Origin: Pseudosulfitobacter pseudonitzschiae
GTDB taxonomy: Bacteria; Pseudomonadota; Alphaproteobacteria; Rhodobacterales; Rhodobacteraceae
DNA: 64,000 nucleotides
Reading direction: 5' to 3'
Assembly (NCBI RefSeq): GCF_900129395.1
Contig: NZ_FQVP01000005.1
Span: 310,001 to 374,000, forward strand
Part shown: piece by piece, positions 17,671 through 26,154 of the stretch
Numbering within the stretch: position 1 is the first letter of the stretch
Layout of the letters: each line of letters starts with the position of its first letter
Translations under genes and position numbers: made by a program
The notes under the pieces: model-generated
The model's database searches: none
Told to the model about the DNA's origin: nothing
What the model saw: only the letters and a program-made list of their open reading frames with translations

Positions 17671-18300
17671 TCAGTTGGTCGAAGTTTCTTCGTCGTCCGA
17701 GGACTGTTCGGAAACCGCTTCGGCCAGATCGTCGTCGTCGGATGCCGCGGCACCGATGTCTTCGAACAGCTCGGAGATTTCGAAATCGGCTGCGGCTTCT
17801 TCTTCCGCGGCCAGTTCCTGGATCGATTTGCCCGAGGCTTGCAGTTCGGCTTCTTCCACCGAGCGTGCGACGTTCAGTTCGATTGTCACCTGAACTTCGG
17901 GGTGAAGGGTCACTTCAACTTCGTGCAGGCCCAGCTGTTTGATCGGCTGAACGATGACAACCTGCTTGCGGTCCAGCGAGAAACCTTCGGCTGTGGCAGC
18001 TTCGGCCGCGTCACGGGTGGTGACCGAACCGTAAAGGTTGCCGCCGTCCGATGCCTGACGAATCACAACGAACTGTTGGCCGTTGAGTTTGTCGCCAAGT
18101 GCTTCGGCTTCTTTCTTGGTCTCAAGGTTCTGCGCTTCGAGCACAACTTTGCGTGCTTCGAAGTCTGCGATGTTCTGCTCGGAAGCAGACAGCGCCTTGC
18201 CCTGGGGCAGAAGGTAGTTGCGCGCAAAGCCGGGTTTGACGTCGACGACGTCGCCCATCTGGCCCAGTTTGGCCACGCGTTCGAGAAGGATCAGTTGCAT
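17671..18300 (-). CDS. rplI: 50S ribosomal protein L9
   Basis: 209 residues. The N-terminal rRNA-binding domain is clear ([36 protein letters not shown]), then the long connecting helix and the C-terminal domain ([26 protein letters not shown]). An acidic tail of about 55 residues ([20 protein letters not shown], then a D/E/S-rich end) extends beyond the usual 150 residues, as is common in alphaproteobacteria. Last gene of the rpsF-rpsR-rplI operon; 12 nt after rpsR. Confidence 0.97.
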   Translation of the reverse strand: MQLILLERVAKLGQMGDVVDVKPGFARNYLLPQGKALSASEQNIADFEARKVVLEAQNLETKKEAEALGDKLNGQQFVVIRQASDGGNLYGSVTTRDAAEAATAEGFSLDRKQVVIVQPIKQLGLHEVEVTLHPEVQVTIELNVARSVEEAELQASGKSIQELAAEEEAAADFEISELFEDIGAAASDDDDLAEAVSEQSSDDEETSTN

Positions 18301-18312
18301 GTACTTGGCTCC

Positions 18313-18540
18313 TTATTTCACTGCGTAGGGCAGCAGGGCGAGGAAGCGGGCGCGTTTGATGGCACGGGCCAGTTCGCGTTGCTTCTTGGCCGAAACGGCG
18401 GTGATGCGCGACGGCACGATCTTGCCACGCTCGGAAATGTAGCGTTGCAGCAGACGTGTGTCCTTGTAGTCGATCGCGGGCGCGTTCTCACCCGAGAAAG
18501 GGCACACTTTGCGACGGCGGAAAAATGGTTTTGCAGCCAT
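18313..18540 (-). CDS. rpsR: 30S ribosomal protein S18
   Basis: 75 residues, full length. Family motifs include [36 protein letters not shown] and [20 protein letters not shown]. It binds S6 on the small-subunit platform. AAGGAG precedes the ATG. It sits between rpsF and rplI in the usual order. Confidence 0.98.
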   Translation of the reverse strand: MAAKPFFRRRKVCPFSGENAPAIDYKDTRLLQRYISERGKIVPSRITAVSAKKQRELARAIKRARFLALLPYAVK

Positions 18541-18566
18541 GGGTTAGCTCCTTTTTTGCTCGGGGT

Positions 18567-18920
18567 TCAGCGGCGCTCGCGACGGGTGTCGCGTTCGTCA
18601 CGTTTCTGCATCTGGACCGACGGGCCTTCTTCGTGGGCGTCGACTTTGATGGTCAGCACGCGCATGACGTCGTCGTGCAGGCGCATCAGGCGTTCCATCT
18701 CTTGCACGGCGGCGGCCGGTGCGTCGGTGCGCAGGAAGGCATAGTGGCCTTTGCGGTTTTTGTTGATTTTGTACGCCATCGTTTTGACGCCCCAGTATTC
18801 GTTATCAACCAGGGTGCCGCCGTTGTCGGCGAGGACGGTGCCAAAATGTTCGATCAGGCCTTCGGCTTGTGTGTTCGACAAGTCCTGGCGTGCGATCATG
18901 ACATGCTCGTAAAGGGGCAT
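18567..18920 (-). CDS. rpsF: 30S ribosomal protein S6
   Basis: 117 residues. Motifs are MPLYEHVMIARQDLS, GGTLVDNEYWGVKTMAYKIN, KNRKGHYAFLRTDAP and MRLHDDVMRVLTIKVD. The frame remains open upstream, but the ATG at 18920 gives the exact family N-terminus. It heads the operon rpsF-rpsR-rplI; a candidate promoter lies about 110 bp upstream. Confidence 0.97.
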   Translation of the reverse strand: MPLYEHVMIARQDLSNTQAEGLIEHFGTVLADNGGTLVDNEYWGVKTMAYKINKNRKGHYAFLRTDAPAAAVQEMERLMRLHDDVMRVLTIKVDAHEEGPSVQMQKRDERDTRRERR

Positions 18921-19029
18921 GTGCGCTCCATTTATATCAAGGCGCATTTCATAGACGAAGCGTTCAAGTCCCTTTGCGGCTTCGGCACGAGAGTCTGCGC
19001 GGTTCAGATGAGGTGCAAAAGGAAGTGCC

Positions 19030-19057
19030 CATATACACGGTTTGCGCGGAGGCGCAA
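19030..19057 (-). promoter_or_regulatory. Candidate promoter of rpsF-rpsR-rplI
   Basis: On the minus strand TTGCGC (19057-19052) and TATATG (19035-19030) are 16 nt apart, resembling -35 and -10 boxes of the housekeeping sigma factor. The -10 box is about 110 nt upstream of rpsF, leaving room for an S6:S18-type leader, though I cannot show such a fold. Confidence 0.4.
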
Positions 19058-19219
19058 GCGTGGTGGCCCGGCAGGCGCAGATGCGGTGTTGTATTGTCGG
19101 GCGTGCCGCAACAATGCCCCGTAACCGACGGGCACCCGCCCCATTCCTGCCGCCTTCGCTGTTCAGGCTGCCCCTGACAACAACGACATGGCGTACACGC
19201 GCGGGCGGGGGAGCAGAAC

Positions 19220-19723
19220 ATGACAACAACATCGGATTATATCACCGACAGTCAGGGCCGGAACCCGGCAGTCCATGGCGTGTCTGTGCGGGCGCTGGAC
19301 GCCGGACGCACCCTGGGCCGGTTGGCGCGGCGCGTGACAGGGGCGGGGCTGATCCTTGCGGCTGCGGGCCTGTGGCTGGCGCCGGGCAGCAGTTGGGCGG
19401 CGGACATCCTGCTGATCAAGCTGGTGCTGTCGCTGGTGGCGGGGGGCGTCGGGCTGGCGCTGGTCCAGGCCGGGTCCGCCCCTGACGCACCCGAGGTCGA
19501 GATTGACCTGGTCCGGCGTCGTGTCCGGGTGTTCGCCCGCACGCGGGGACGCGATGTTGTCCTGCATGATTGCAGCTTTGCCGATCTTGGCCGCGTGGAG
19601 AAAACCAGCAACACGCTGATGCTGTGGGATGACCGCGATAACCTGCTGGCCGAGGTTGCACCCGCAGACCGGCGGGCGCAGAAGGCGTTGGTGTCGGGGC
19701 TGCGCGACGCGGGCAAGTTGTAG
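19220..19723 (+). CDS. Conserved-type membrane protein of unknown function
   Basis: 167 residues. Two adjacent hydrophobic segments (VTGAGLILAAAGLWLAPGSS; ILLIKLVLSLVAGGVGLALV) are followed by a soluble beta-rich part (VEIDLVRRRVRVFARTRG, TLMLWDDRDNLLAEV). No catalytic motif is visible. It is divergent from rpsF. The start at 19220 follows GGGGGAGC. It looks like a real gene by its composition and clean frame, but its function is unknown. Confidence 0.65.
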   Translation: MTTTSDYITDSQGRNPAVHGVSVRALDAGRTLGRLARRVTGAGLILAAAGLWLAPGSSWAADILLIKLVLSLVAGGVGLALVQAGSAPDAPEVEIDLVRRRVRVFARTRGRDVVLHDCSFADLGRVEKTSNTLMLWDDRDNLLAEVAPADRRAQKALVSGLRDAGKL

Positions 19724-19873
19724 GCGGCACGCCAGACAACGGACTGCCTGCAGTTTCCCGCGCAAATGTGATGTTCACGAATGCGCATATGCTGTTGATC
19801 TGTGTTGAATTGTCATAAAATGGCCATGACCCACATGTTCGGGTGAGTTTCATCAACACGGAGAGTCCCAAGT

Positions 19874-20443
19874 ATGAAATCCCTTATTCTCGCCGCAGCC
19901 CTTTCAACGGCTGCCACAATGTCCTTTGCAGCCGACACCTATACGCTGGACCCCAGCCACAGCCAGATCGTGTTTCATTACGAACACCTGGGCTTTTCGA
20001 CCACATATGGCATGTTCTCGGGAATTGAGGGCGAAATCAGCCTGGACCAGGAAGACCCTGCACAGTCGTCCGTGTCGGTGTCCTTTCCCGCCAACAGCCT
20101 GATCACCGGCTGGCAGCCGCGTTTCGACCATTTGATGACGGGCGATTTCTTTGGTGCCGATGAAAACGATACGGTGACTTTCAAATCCACCAGCATCGAG
20201 GTGACCGGTGAGGACACCGGCAAGATCACCGGTGACCTGACCATCAACGGCATCACCAAGCCGGTGGTTCTGGATGCCAAGATGAACCAGATGGGCGATC
20301 ACCCGCAGGCGGGCAAGCCGTGGGCCGGTTTCAGTGCGACCACATCCGTGCTGCGGTCGGATTTCGACATGGGCATGTTCGCACCCTACGTGGGCGACGA
20401 AGTGGACATCATGATTTCGATCGAGGCGATGAAGGCCGAGTAA
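19874..20443 (+). CDS. YceI-family periplasmic lipid-binding protein
   Basis: 189 residues with a signal peptide (MKSLILAAALSTAATMSFA, cleavage before ADTY). YceI lipocalin-like motifs are present: YTLDPSHSQIVFHYEHLGFS, DFFGADENDTVTFKSTSI and GDLTINGITKPVVLDAKMN. Family members bind polyisoprenoid or related lipids. It is convergent with a gene whose product contains a second YceI domain fused to cytochrome b561. The start is preceded by ACGGAGAG. Confidence 0.9.
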   Translation: MKSLILAAALSTAATMSFAADTYTLDPSHSQIVFHYEHLGFSTTYGMFSGIEGEISLDQEDPAQSSVSVSFPANSLITGWQPRFDHLMTGDFFGADENDTVTFKSTSIEVTGEDTGKITGDLTINGITKPVVLDAKMNQMGDHPQAGKPWAGFSATTSVLRSDFDMGMFAPYVGDEVDIMISIEAMKAE

Positions 20444-20465
20444 GCCTTTGACCAGAGGAATGCAG

Positions 20466-20500
20466 AAGGCCGCTGGAGAGATCCAGCGGCCTTTTTGTTT
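20466..20500 (+). terminator. Intrinsic terminator after the yceI-like gene
   Basis: A long stem (AAGGCCGCTGG paired with CCAGCGGCCTT around a 6-nt loop) ends in five T. It lies 22 nt beyond the stop and points along the plus strand. Confidence 0.88.
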
Positions 20501-20541
20501 TCCGTCCGCGGGCTGCGGGCGGTGATATTTGTGCCCGCAGC

Positions 20542-21750
20542 CTAGTTCGTGGCCGCGGCGCGGGTGGCGGTCAGCTCGATCTGGACGGTGACCGGGAATT
20601 TCAGGCTGCCTTCGTCGTTCATATTGTCCCCGATGTTGAAATCTCGGCGGTCCAGGGTGGTCGTCGCCTTCATCGTGGCGGTGTCGCCGTCGATGGCCAG
20701 GTCAAAGGGCAGTTCCAGCGGCACCGACTGGTCCTTGATCGTCAGGGTGCCGTTGGCCGTGGTGCGATCTGTCGTTGTGGCGATTTCGGCGCTGTAGGAC
20801 GCGGTGGGGAATTCTTCGACGTTGAAGAAATCCGGACCCATGGCCTGATCGGTGACTGAACCGAGGGTGAGCGAGCCGATGGAAATGGTCGCCTCGACCG
20901 CGCCGGCGACACCGTTTTGAACCGTTTCGTCAAAGGTGATGTCGGCAGTCCAGTCGGCAAAGCTGCCGGTCACGTCAGAGCCGAACTGGTTGACCGTGAT
21001 GGACAGGGTGCCGTTCTGGACCTGCCAGTCGGATTGAACCTCGGCCAGGGCGGTGGGGGCGGGGCCGTCGTTTTCGGCGCCCGACATTCCCAGGCCTGCA
21101 CCAAAGGCGATGGCCACGGCCCAGATCACGGCGGCGGTGATGGCGGGGCGGCGCATGTTGTGGGTGCCGCCCGGTGTGGTGGCGGTGGTGGTGCCGAACC
21201 ACATGCGGCGCAGGGTGCTGTCACGGTCGATGAAATGATGTTTCAGCGCGCCCAGGACGTGCAGGGCAAGGGAGGCTTCCAGCACATTGGTGGCAATGAC
21301 GTGCATCGCGCCAAAGGCTCCGGCGACGGCATCGGATTTGGGGACGAGTGGCAGGTCCTGACCGATGGGCCACCAGATCGGCGCAAAGCCCGAGGTGGCG
21401 GCGTGGTGAATCCACCCCGACAGCGGCACGATGACAAGGCTGGCATAGAGCAGCCAATGCACGGTTTCGGCGGCAAAGGTTTCAAGCTTGCGCTCGGGGT
21501 GCAGGCTGGCCGGTTTGGTTTGGGTCAGGGCCCACAGGATACGGGCCAGCGCCACGAAAAAGACCGTGATGCCCAACGTCTTGTGCAGCGAGAACAACCA
21601 CGCCTTGGTCGCCAGTTGTTCGGCGGTGTCATAGGCCATGTCGTTGGCGATCAGCCCCAGCGGAATCAGGGTCAGGATCAGCAAGGCGATCAGCCAGTGA
21701 AATGTCTTGGTTACAGAGCCGTAGCGGTCTTCGGCATTGGTCAGGGGCAT
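20542..21750 (-). CDS. Cytochrome b561 domain fused to a YceI domain
   Basis: 402 residues. The N-terminal half is a cytochrome b561 with four membrane helices and haem-ligand histidines in KTFHWLIALLILTLIP, FSLHKTLGITVFF, AAETVHWLLYASLVIVPLSG and ALHVLGALKHHFIDRD. A fifth hydrophobic segment (ITAAVIWAVAIAFGAGLG) leads into a periplasmic YceI domain (TLSITVNQFGSDVTGSFADW, FFNVEEFPTASYSAEI). E. coli keeps yceI and yceJ (cytochrome b561) as separate adjacent genes; here they are one polypeptide. A role in electron transfer coupled to isoprenoid binding is inferred from the E. coli pair. Confidence 0.9.
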   Translation of the reverse strand: MPLTNAEDRYGSVTKTFHWLIALLILTLIPLGLIANDMAYDTAEQLATKAWLFSLHKTLGITVFFVALARILWALTQTKPASLHPERKLETFAAETVHWLLYASLVIVPLSGWIHHAATSGFAPIWWPIGQDLPLVPKSDAVAGAFGAMHVIATNVLEASLALHVLGALKHHFIDRDSTLRRMWFGTTTATTPGGTHNMRRPAITAAVIWAVAIAFGAGLGMSGAENDGPAPTALAEVQSDWQVQNGTLSITVNQFGSDVTGSFADWTADITFDETVQNGVAGAVEATISIGSLTLGSVTDQAMGPDFFNVEEFPTASYSAEIATTTDRTTANGTLTIKDQSVPLELPFDLAIDGDTATMKATTTLDRRDFNIGDNMNDEGSLKFPVTVQIELTATRAAATN

Positions 21751-21940
21751 GTCTGTCTCCGGATTGGAACGGATGAGGGTTTGCCCTGCGGCGGGCTTGG
21801 GTCTTAATGTGACCTATTGGCAGGTCTTTGTAACTGCAAATTGTTGCACAGGCTTGGTGCGGGATGTGTTGGGCGGCTTGTGCGCGGCGCGCAGGCTCTC
21901 TAAACCGCGCAGAACGACAAAAGAGGGAGGGCACCAGCCC

Positions 21941-22870
21941 ATGAGCATAGCATTTGTATTTCCCGGTCAGGGTGCGCAGACCATCGGCATGGGCCGCGAT
22001 CTGGCCGAGGCCTATCCGGCGGCGCGCGCGGTTTTTGACGAGGTGGACGATGCCCTGGGCGAAAAGCTGAGCGATCTGATCTGGGAGGGCGACATTGAAA
22101 CGCTGACCCTGACGCAGAATGCACAGCCTGCGCTGATGGCCACGTCGCTTGCGGCGATGCGCGCGCTTGAGGCCGAAGGCTATGGCATCAACACGGCGTC
22201 CTATGTGGCCGGGCATTCGCTGGGTGAATATTCCGCTTTGGCGGCGGCGGGGGCGATCTCGGTCGCGGACACCGCGCGGCTGTTGCGGATTCGCGGGGCG
22301 GCGATGCAAGAGGCGGTGCCGGTGGGTGTTGGCGCAATGGCGGCATTGCTGGGCCTGGATTTCGCCACGGCGACCGAAGTGGCGGAGGAGGCAGCGCAGG
22401 GCGAGGTGTGCCAGGCGGCAAATGACAACGATCCGGCGCAAGTGGTGGTGTCGGGTCACAAGGCGGCCGTCGAGCGTGCCATCGAGATTGCCAAGGCCAA
22501 GGGCGCGAAACGCGCGCTGTTGCTGCCCGTAAGCGCCCCGTTCCATTGCGCATTGATGGAGCCTGCTGCCCGCAAGATGGCCGAGGCGCTGGACCAGGTG
22601 GACATCAGCGCACCCGCCGTGCCGCTGGTCGCCAACGTGCGCGCCGAAGGTGTCGACAGTGCCAAGGTGATCCGCGATCTGTTGGTGGAACAGGTCACCG
22701 GATCGGTCCGTTGGCGGGAAAGTGTCATGTGGATGGCGGCGCAAGGTGTGACCGAGATGTGGGAAATTGGTGCGGGCAAGGCGCTGAGCGGGATGATCCG
22801 CCGGATTGACCGCGAGGTCGCCACGCGCAACGTCGGAGTGGCGGCAGATATTGCCGGCCTCAAAGCCTGA
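21941..22870 (+). CDS. fabD: Malonyl-CoA:ACP transacylase
   Basis: 309 residues. The active-site serine is S93 in the GHSLGEYSALAAAG elbow; the partner histidine lies in PVSAPFHCALMEPAA; the oxyanion loop is FVFPGQGAQ. It loads malonate onto ACP for fatty acid synthesis. The ATG at 21941 gives the family N-terminus MSIAFVFPGQG and follows GAGGGAGGG. It is the first gene of the fab cluster; fabG follows after 21 nt. Confidence 0.97.
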   Translation: MSIAFVFPGQGAQTIGMGRDLAEAYPAARAVFDEVDDALGEKLSDLIWEGDIETLTLTQNAQPALMATSLAAMRALEAEGYGINTASYVAGHSLGEYSALAAAGAISVADTARLLRIRGAAMQEAVPVGVGAMAALLGLDFATATEVAEEAAQGEVCQAANDNDPAQVVVSGHKAAVERAIEIAKAKGAKRALLLPVSAPFHCALMEPAARKMAEALDQVDISAPAVPLVANVRAEGVDSAKVIRDLLVEQVTGSVRWRESVMWMAAQGVTEMWEIGAGKALSGMIRRIDREVATRNVGVAADIAGLKA

Positions 22871-22891
22871 TCGTACAAAGAGGAAAGTTTC

Positions 22892-23626
22892 ATGGATTTG
22901 ACGGAAAAAACGGCGCTGATCACCGGCGCATCGGGCGGCATTGGCGCCGAGATTGCACGTGTCCTGCACGCAGCGGGTGCCACGGTTGCGCTGTCCGGCA
23001 CGCGGGTCGAACCGCTGGAGGCGCTGGCGGCCGAACTGGGCGCGCGGGCGCATGTCCTGCCGTGCAACCTGAGCGATATGGAAGCGGTCGAGGCGCTGCC
23101 CAAGCAGGCCATCGAGGCGATGGGCCGCGTGGATATCCTGGTGAACAACGCAGGGATCACCCGCGACAACCTGTTCATGCGGATGTCGGACGAGGACTGG
23201 TCCAGCGTCATGGACGTGAACCTGACCGCCACGATGAAGCTGTGCCGTGGCGTTCTGCGTGGCATGATGAAGGCGCGCTGGGGCCGGATCATCAACATCA
23301 GCTCGATCGTCGGGGCCATCGGCAACCCCGGTCAGGCGAACTATGCCGCCAGCAAGGCGGGGATGATCGGTATGTCGAAAAGCCTGGCGTACGAGGTTGC
23401 CAGCCGTGGGATCACCGTAAATGCCGTTGCGCCGGGATTTATTACCACGCCAATGACAGACAAGTTGACAGATGACCAAAAAACCGCGCTTCTGTCGCAA
23501 ATCCCTGCCGGTCGCATGGGCGAGCCGTCGGAAATCGCCGCCGCTGTGGCCTATCTTGCCAGCACGCAGGCAGGCTATGTCACAGGAACGACCTTGCACG
23601 TGAACGGCGGTATGGCCATGTTGTAA
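22892..23626 (+). CDS. fabG: 3-oxoacyl-ACP reductase
   Basis: 244 residues, a classical short-chain dehydrogenase. The NADP loop is TGASGGIG (11-18), the catalytic residues are S138 (NISSIVG), Y151 and K155 (NYAASKAG), and NNAG is at 85-88. Numbering matches E. coli FabG exactly. It reduces the beta-keto group in each elongation cycle. Operon with fabD; acpP follows after 183 nt with its own candidate promoter. Confidence 0.97.
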   Translation: MDLTEKTALITGASGGIGAEIARVLHAAGATVALSGTRVEPLEALAAELGARAHVLPCNLSDMEAVEALPKQAIEAMGRVDILVNNAGITRDNLFMRMSDEDWSSVMDVNLTATMKLCRGVLRGMMKARWGRIINISSIVGAIGNPGQANYAASKAGMIGMSKSLAYEVASRGITVNAVAPGFITTPMTDKLTDDQKTALLSQIPAGRMGEPSEIAAAVAYLASTQAGYVTGTTLHVNGGMAML

Positions 23627-23643
23627 GGGCCGCGCCAGAAGCC

Positions 23644-23671
23644 TTGCCATCCTTTCGGGATATGCTATAGG
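23644..23671 (+). promoter_or_regulatory. Candidate promoter of acpP
   Basis: TTGCCA (23644-23649) and TATAGG (23666-23671) are 16 nt apart, about 140 nt upstream of acpP. A separate promoter for this abundant protein within the fab cluster is plausible. The -10 box is only a partial match. Confidence 0.35.
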
Positions 23672-23809
23672 CGGCGCAGATTTGAACCGGGGGCGCGGAG
23701 ACGCGCCGTTGGAATAGCCGCTCCCTGGGGGGCACGACCATGTCGCACCAGCAGGGGCGGCGCCACTGAAGGGCAAGATATTTTGCCCGCTTGGAATGAG
23801 GACTTAGAA

Positions 23810-24043
23810 ATGAGCGACATCGCGGACCGCGTTAAAAAGATCGTTGTAGAGCACCTGGGTGTTGAAGAAGACAAAGTTGTCGAGAACGCGTCGTTCATCG
23901 ATGATCTGGGCGCAGACAGCCTGGACACCGTTGAGCTGGTGATGGCATTCGAAGAAGAGTTCGGCATCGAGATCCCCGACGACGCGGCGGAAACGATCCA
24001 GACTTTTGGCGATGCAGTGAAATTCATCACCGAAGCGTCCTAA
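23810..24043 (+). CDS. acpP: Acyl carrier protein
   Basis: 77 residues, strongly acidic. The phosphopantetheine serine is S37 in [20 protein letters not shown]. Other typical parts are [20 protein letters not shown] and [15 protein letters not shown]. The ATG at 23810 follows GAGGA. It carries acyl chains between the fatty-acid enzymes. A strong terminator follows, so it is probably transcribed at a high level alone as well as in the operon. Confidence 0.98.
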   Translation: MSDIADRVKKIVVEHLGVEEDKVVENASFIDDLGADSLDTVELVMAFEEEFGIEIPDDAAETIQTFGDAVKFITEAS

Positions 24044-24069
24044 GTTCCAAAAGCTTCAGACTGATCAGA

Positions 24070-24108
24070 AACGGTGCCTTTCCTCGCGGAAAGGTGCCGT
24101 TTTTTTTG
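24070..24108 (+). terminator. Intrinsic terminator of acpP
   Basis: A 13-bp stem with two G-T pairs (ACGGTGCCTTTCC with GGAAAGGTGCCGT, loop TCGC) ends in eight T. It begins 27 nt after the acpP stop. Confidence 0.93.
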
Positions 24109-24219
24109 TTTCGGGCAAAACGGGATTGCGCTGCGCCGTTGCGGACTGCACTGTTGTCACAGAGCCTTGGACAACAAGAGGCCGCAGCAGGTTACCAATA
24201 CAATGCCCCCGTTTGATCC

Positions 24220-24756
24220 ATGTCGCGTGTAATTCCGACCATCAACACCAAAGGCCTGACGTTGCGCGCGTTGCGGCCTGAAGATTTCGACCGCTATGCC
24301 GCCATCTGGGAAATGCCCGAGGTCGTGCGTTATATCGGCGGCGTCCCGTGGAGCCGCAGCCGCGCGTGGGATTCGTTTCTGCGCAATGCGGGACATTGGC
24401 AGATGACCGGTTTTGGCCAGTGGGCGATCGAGGCGCAGGGCACCAAGTCGTTGGTGGGTCAGACCGGATTTTTCTATGGAGTACGGGGGCTTGGCGCGGA
24501 TTTTGACGCATATCCCGAGGCTGCCTGGGTGCTGTCAGCGGATTTTCAGGGACGCGGGCTGGGACGGCAGGCGGCACAGGCGGCACATGACTGGTTTGAC
24601 CGCGTCGTGACGGGGCCGCTGGTGTGCCGGATTGCGTCTGAAAACGCGGTGTCGCTGCGGTTGGCCGAAGTGTTGGGCTACAAGCCGATGCGCCAGACCG
24701 AGGAAGAGGGAACGCCGGTCGAATTGTTGATCCGCAAGTCGCCGCCGCAGGGTTAG
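24220..24756 (+). CDS. GNAT-family N-acetyltransferase (RimJ/RimL-like)
   Basis: 178 residues. Similarity is to the RimJ/RimL-type GNAT group: LTLRALRPEDFDRYAAIWEM at the start, the acetyl-CoA loop WVLSADFQGRGLGRQAAQAA, then RIASENAVSLRLAEVLGYKP. The substrate is unknown; a protein N-terminus, antibiotic or small amine are all possible. It separates acpP from fabF, which are usually adjacent, so it is probably a later insertion in the fab cluster. Confidence 0.88.
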   Translation: MSRVIPTINTKGLTLRALRPEDFDRYAAIWEMPEVVRYIGGVPWSRSRAWDSFLRNAGHWQMTGFGQWAIEAQGTKSLVGQTGFFYGVRGLGADFDAYPEAAWVLSADFQGRGLGRQAAQAAHDWFDRVVTGPLVCRIASENAVSLRLAEVLGYKPMRQTEEEGTPVELLIRKSPPQG

Positions 24757-24891
24757 GTCGCGGGGCGGCAGAAATCGGCCAATTTTGCCGTGAAATGCTG
24801 CGCTTGCAAAGGCTGCGTGATGTCGCGTTTGACTTGAACACGCGGGGCGTGACGGGCTATGAGCATCGAAACGAGACAGAGGGGCATTTCT

Positions 24892-26154
24892 ATGCGCAGA
24901 GTTGTTGTGACGGGTTTGGGTTTGGTCACACCGTTGGCCGACGGGGTCGAAGCCAGTTGGAGCCGTATTCTGGACGGACAATCGGGCGCAGGGCCGATCA
25001 CCGGATTTGACACCGAAGGACTGGTCACGACCTATGCCTGTGAAGTGCCCCTGGGCGACGGCAGCGACGGGACGTTCAACGCCGACAGCTATATGGAGCC
25101 GAAGGAACAGCGCAAGGTTGACACCTTTATCCTGTTCGGCATGGCGGCGGCGCAGCAGGCTGTTGAGGATTCCGGCTGGACCCCGCAAACCGACGAAGAT
25201 TTCGAGCGCACCGGCGTGTTGATCGGGTCGGGCATTGGCGGGTTGAACAGCATCGCCAACACTGCCGTGATGATGGAAGAAAAGGGCCCGCGCCGCGTCA
25301 GCCCGTTCTTTGTGCCCGGTGCGTTGATCAACCTGATCAGCGGGCAAGTCAGCATCCGCTATGGCTATAAAGGACCGAACCATTCGGTTGTGACCGCATG
25401 TTCGACCGGCGCGCATGCGATCGGCGATGCCAGCCGTCTGATCCAGCATGGAGATGCGGACGTGATGGTGGCAGGCGGGGCCGAGGCGGCGATCTGCAAG
25501 ATCGGGATTGCAGGCTTTAACGCGTGCAAGGCGCTGTCGACCAAATACGCGGACGACCCCAAGAAGGCGAGCCGCCCCTATGACATCGACCGTGACGGTT
25601 TTGTCATGGGCGAGGGTGCGGGCATTGTCGTATTGGAGGAATACGAACACGCCAAGGCGCGCGGTGCGAAGATTTACGCCGAGGTGAAGGGCTATGGCCT
25701 GTCGGGCGATGCCTATCACATCACGGCCCCTTCTGAGAGTGGCGAAGGCGGCGAACGTGCGATGCGTGCGGCGCTGCGCAATGCCGGTTTGCAGCCGTCT
25801 GATATTGATTACATCAACGCCCATGGCACCAGCACCATGGCCGACACCATCGAGTTGGGCGCGGTCGAGCGGATGCTGGGCGATCACGCGGGCAATGTGA
25901 CGATGTCGTCGACCAAATCCGCCACAGGTCACTTGCTGGGCGCTGCGGGCGCGATCGAGGCGATCTTTGGCATTCTGGCGATCCGCGATCAGGTGTGCCC
26001 GCCGACGATCAACCTGGACAATCCTGCGGTTGAAACGGCTGTGGACCTGGCACCCAACGCCAAGCGTGAACGTGAGGTGAATGTGGTGCTGTCGAATTCC
26101 TTTGGCTTTGGCGGGACCAATGCTTCGGTGATCTTTGCAAAGGTTGATGGTTGA
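24892..26154 (+). CDS. fabF: 3-oxoacyl-ACP synthase II
   Basis: 420 residues. The condensing-enzyme triad is present: C170 in VVTACSTGAHAIG, a histidine in YINAHGTSTMADTIELGA and a histidine in TKSATGHLLGAAGAIEAI. The ATG at 24892 gives the family start MRRVVVTGLGLVTPLADG and follows GAGGGG; an in-frame ATG 33 nt upstream is less likely. The stop overlaps the mltG start (TGATG), so the two genes are coupled. Confidence 0.97.
   Translation: MRRVVVTGLGLVTPLADGVEASWSRILDGQSGAGPITGFDTEGLVTTYACEVPLGDGSDGTFNADSYMEPKEQRKVDTFILFGMAAAQQAVEDSGWTPQTDEDFERTGVLIGSGIGGLNSIANTAVMMEEKGPRRVSPFFVPGALINLISGQVSIRYGYKGPNHSVVTACSTGAHAIGDASRLIQHGDADVMVAGGAEAAICKIGIAGFNACKALSTKYADDPKKASRPYDIDRDGFVMGEGAGIVVLEEYEHAKARGAKIYAEVKGYGLSGDAYHITAPSESGEGGERAMRAALRNAGLQPSDIDYINAHGTSTMADTIELGAVERMLGDHAGNVTMSSTKSATGHLLGAAGAIEAIFGILAIRDQVCPPTINLDNPAVETAVDLAPNAKREREVNVVLSNSFGFGGTNASVIFAKVDG

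Noticed and set aside
21629-23776. A 715-codon minus-strand frame opposite fabD and fabG
   Set aside because: The plus strand encodes two certain enzymes here, and the reverse translation shows no family features.
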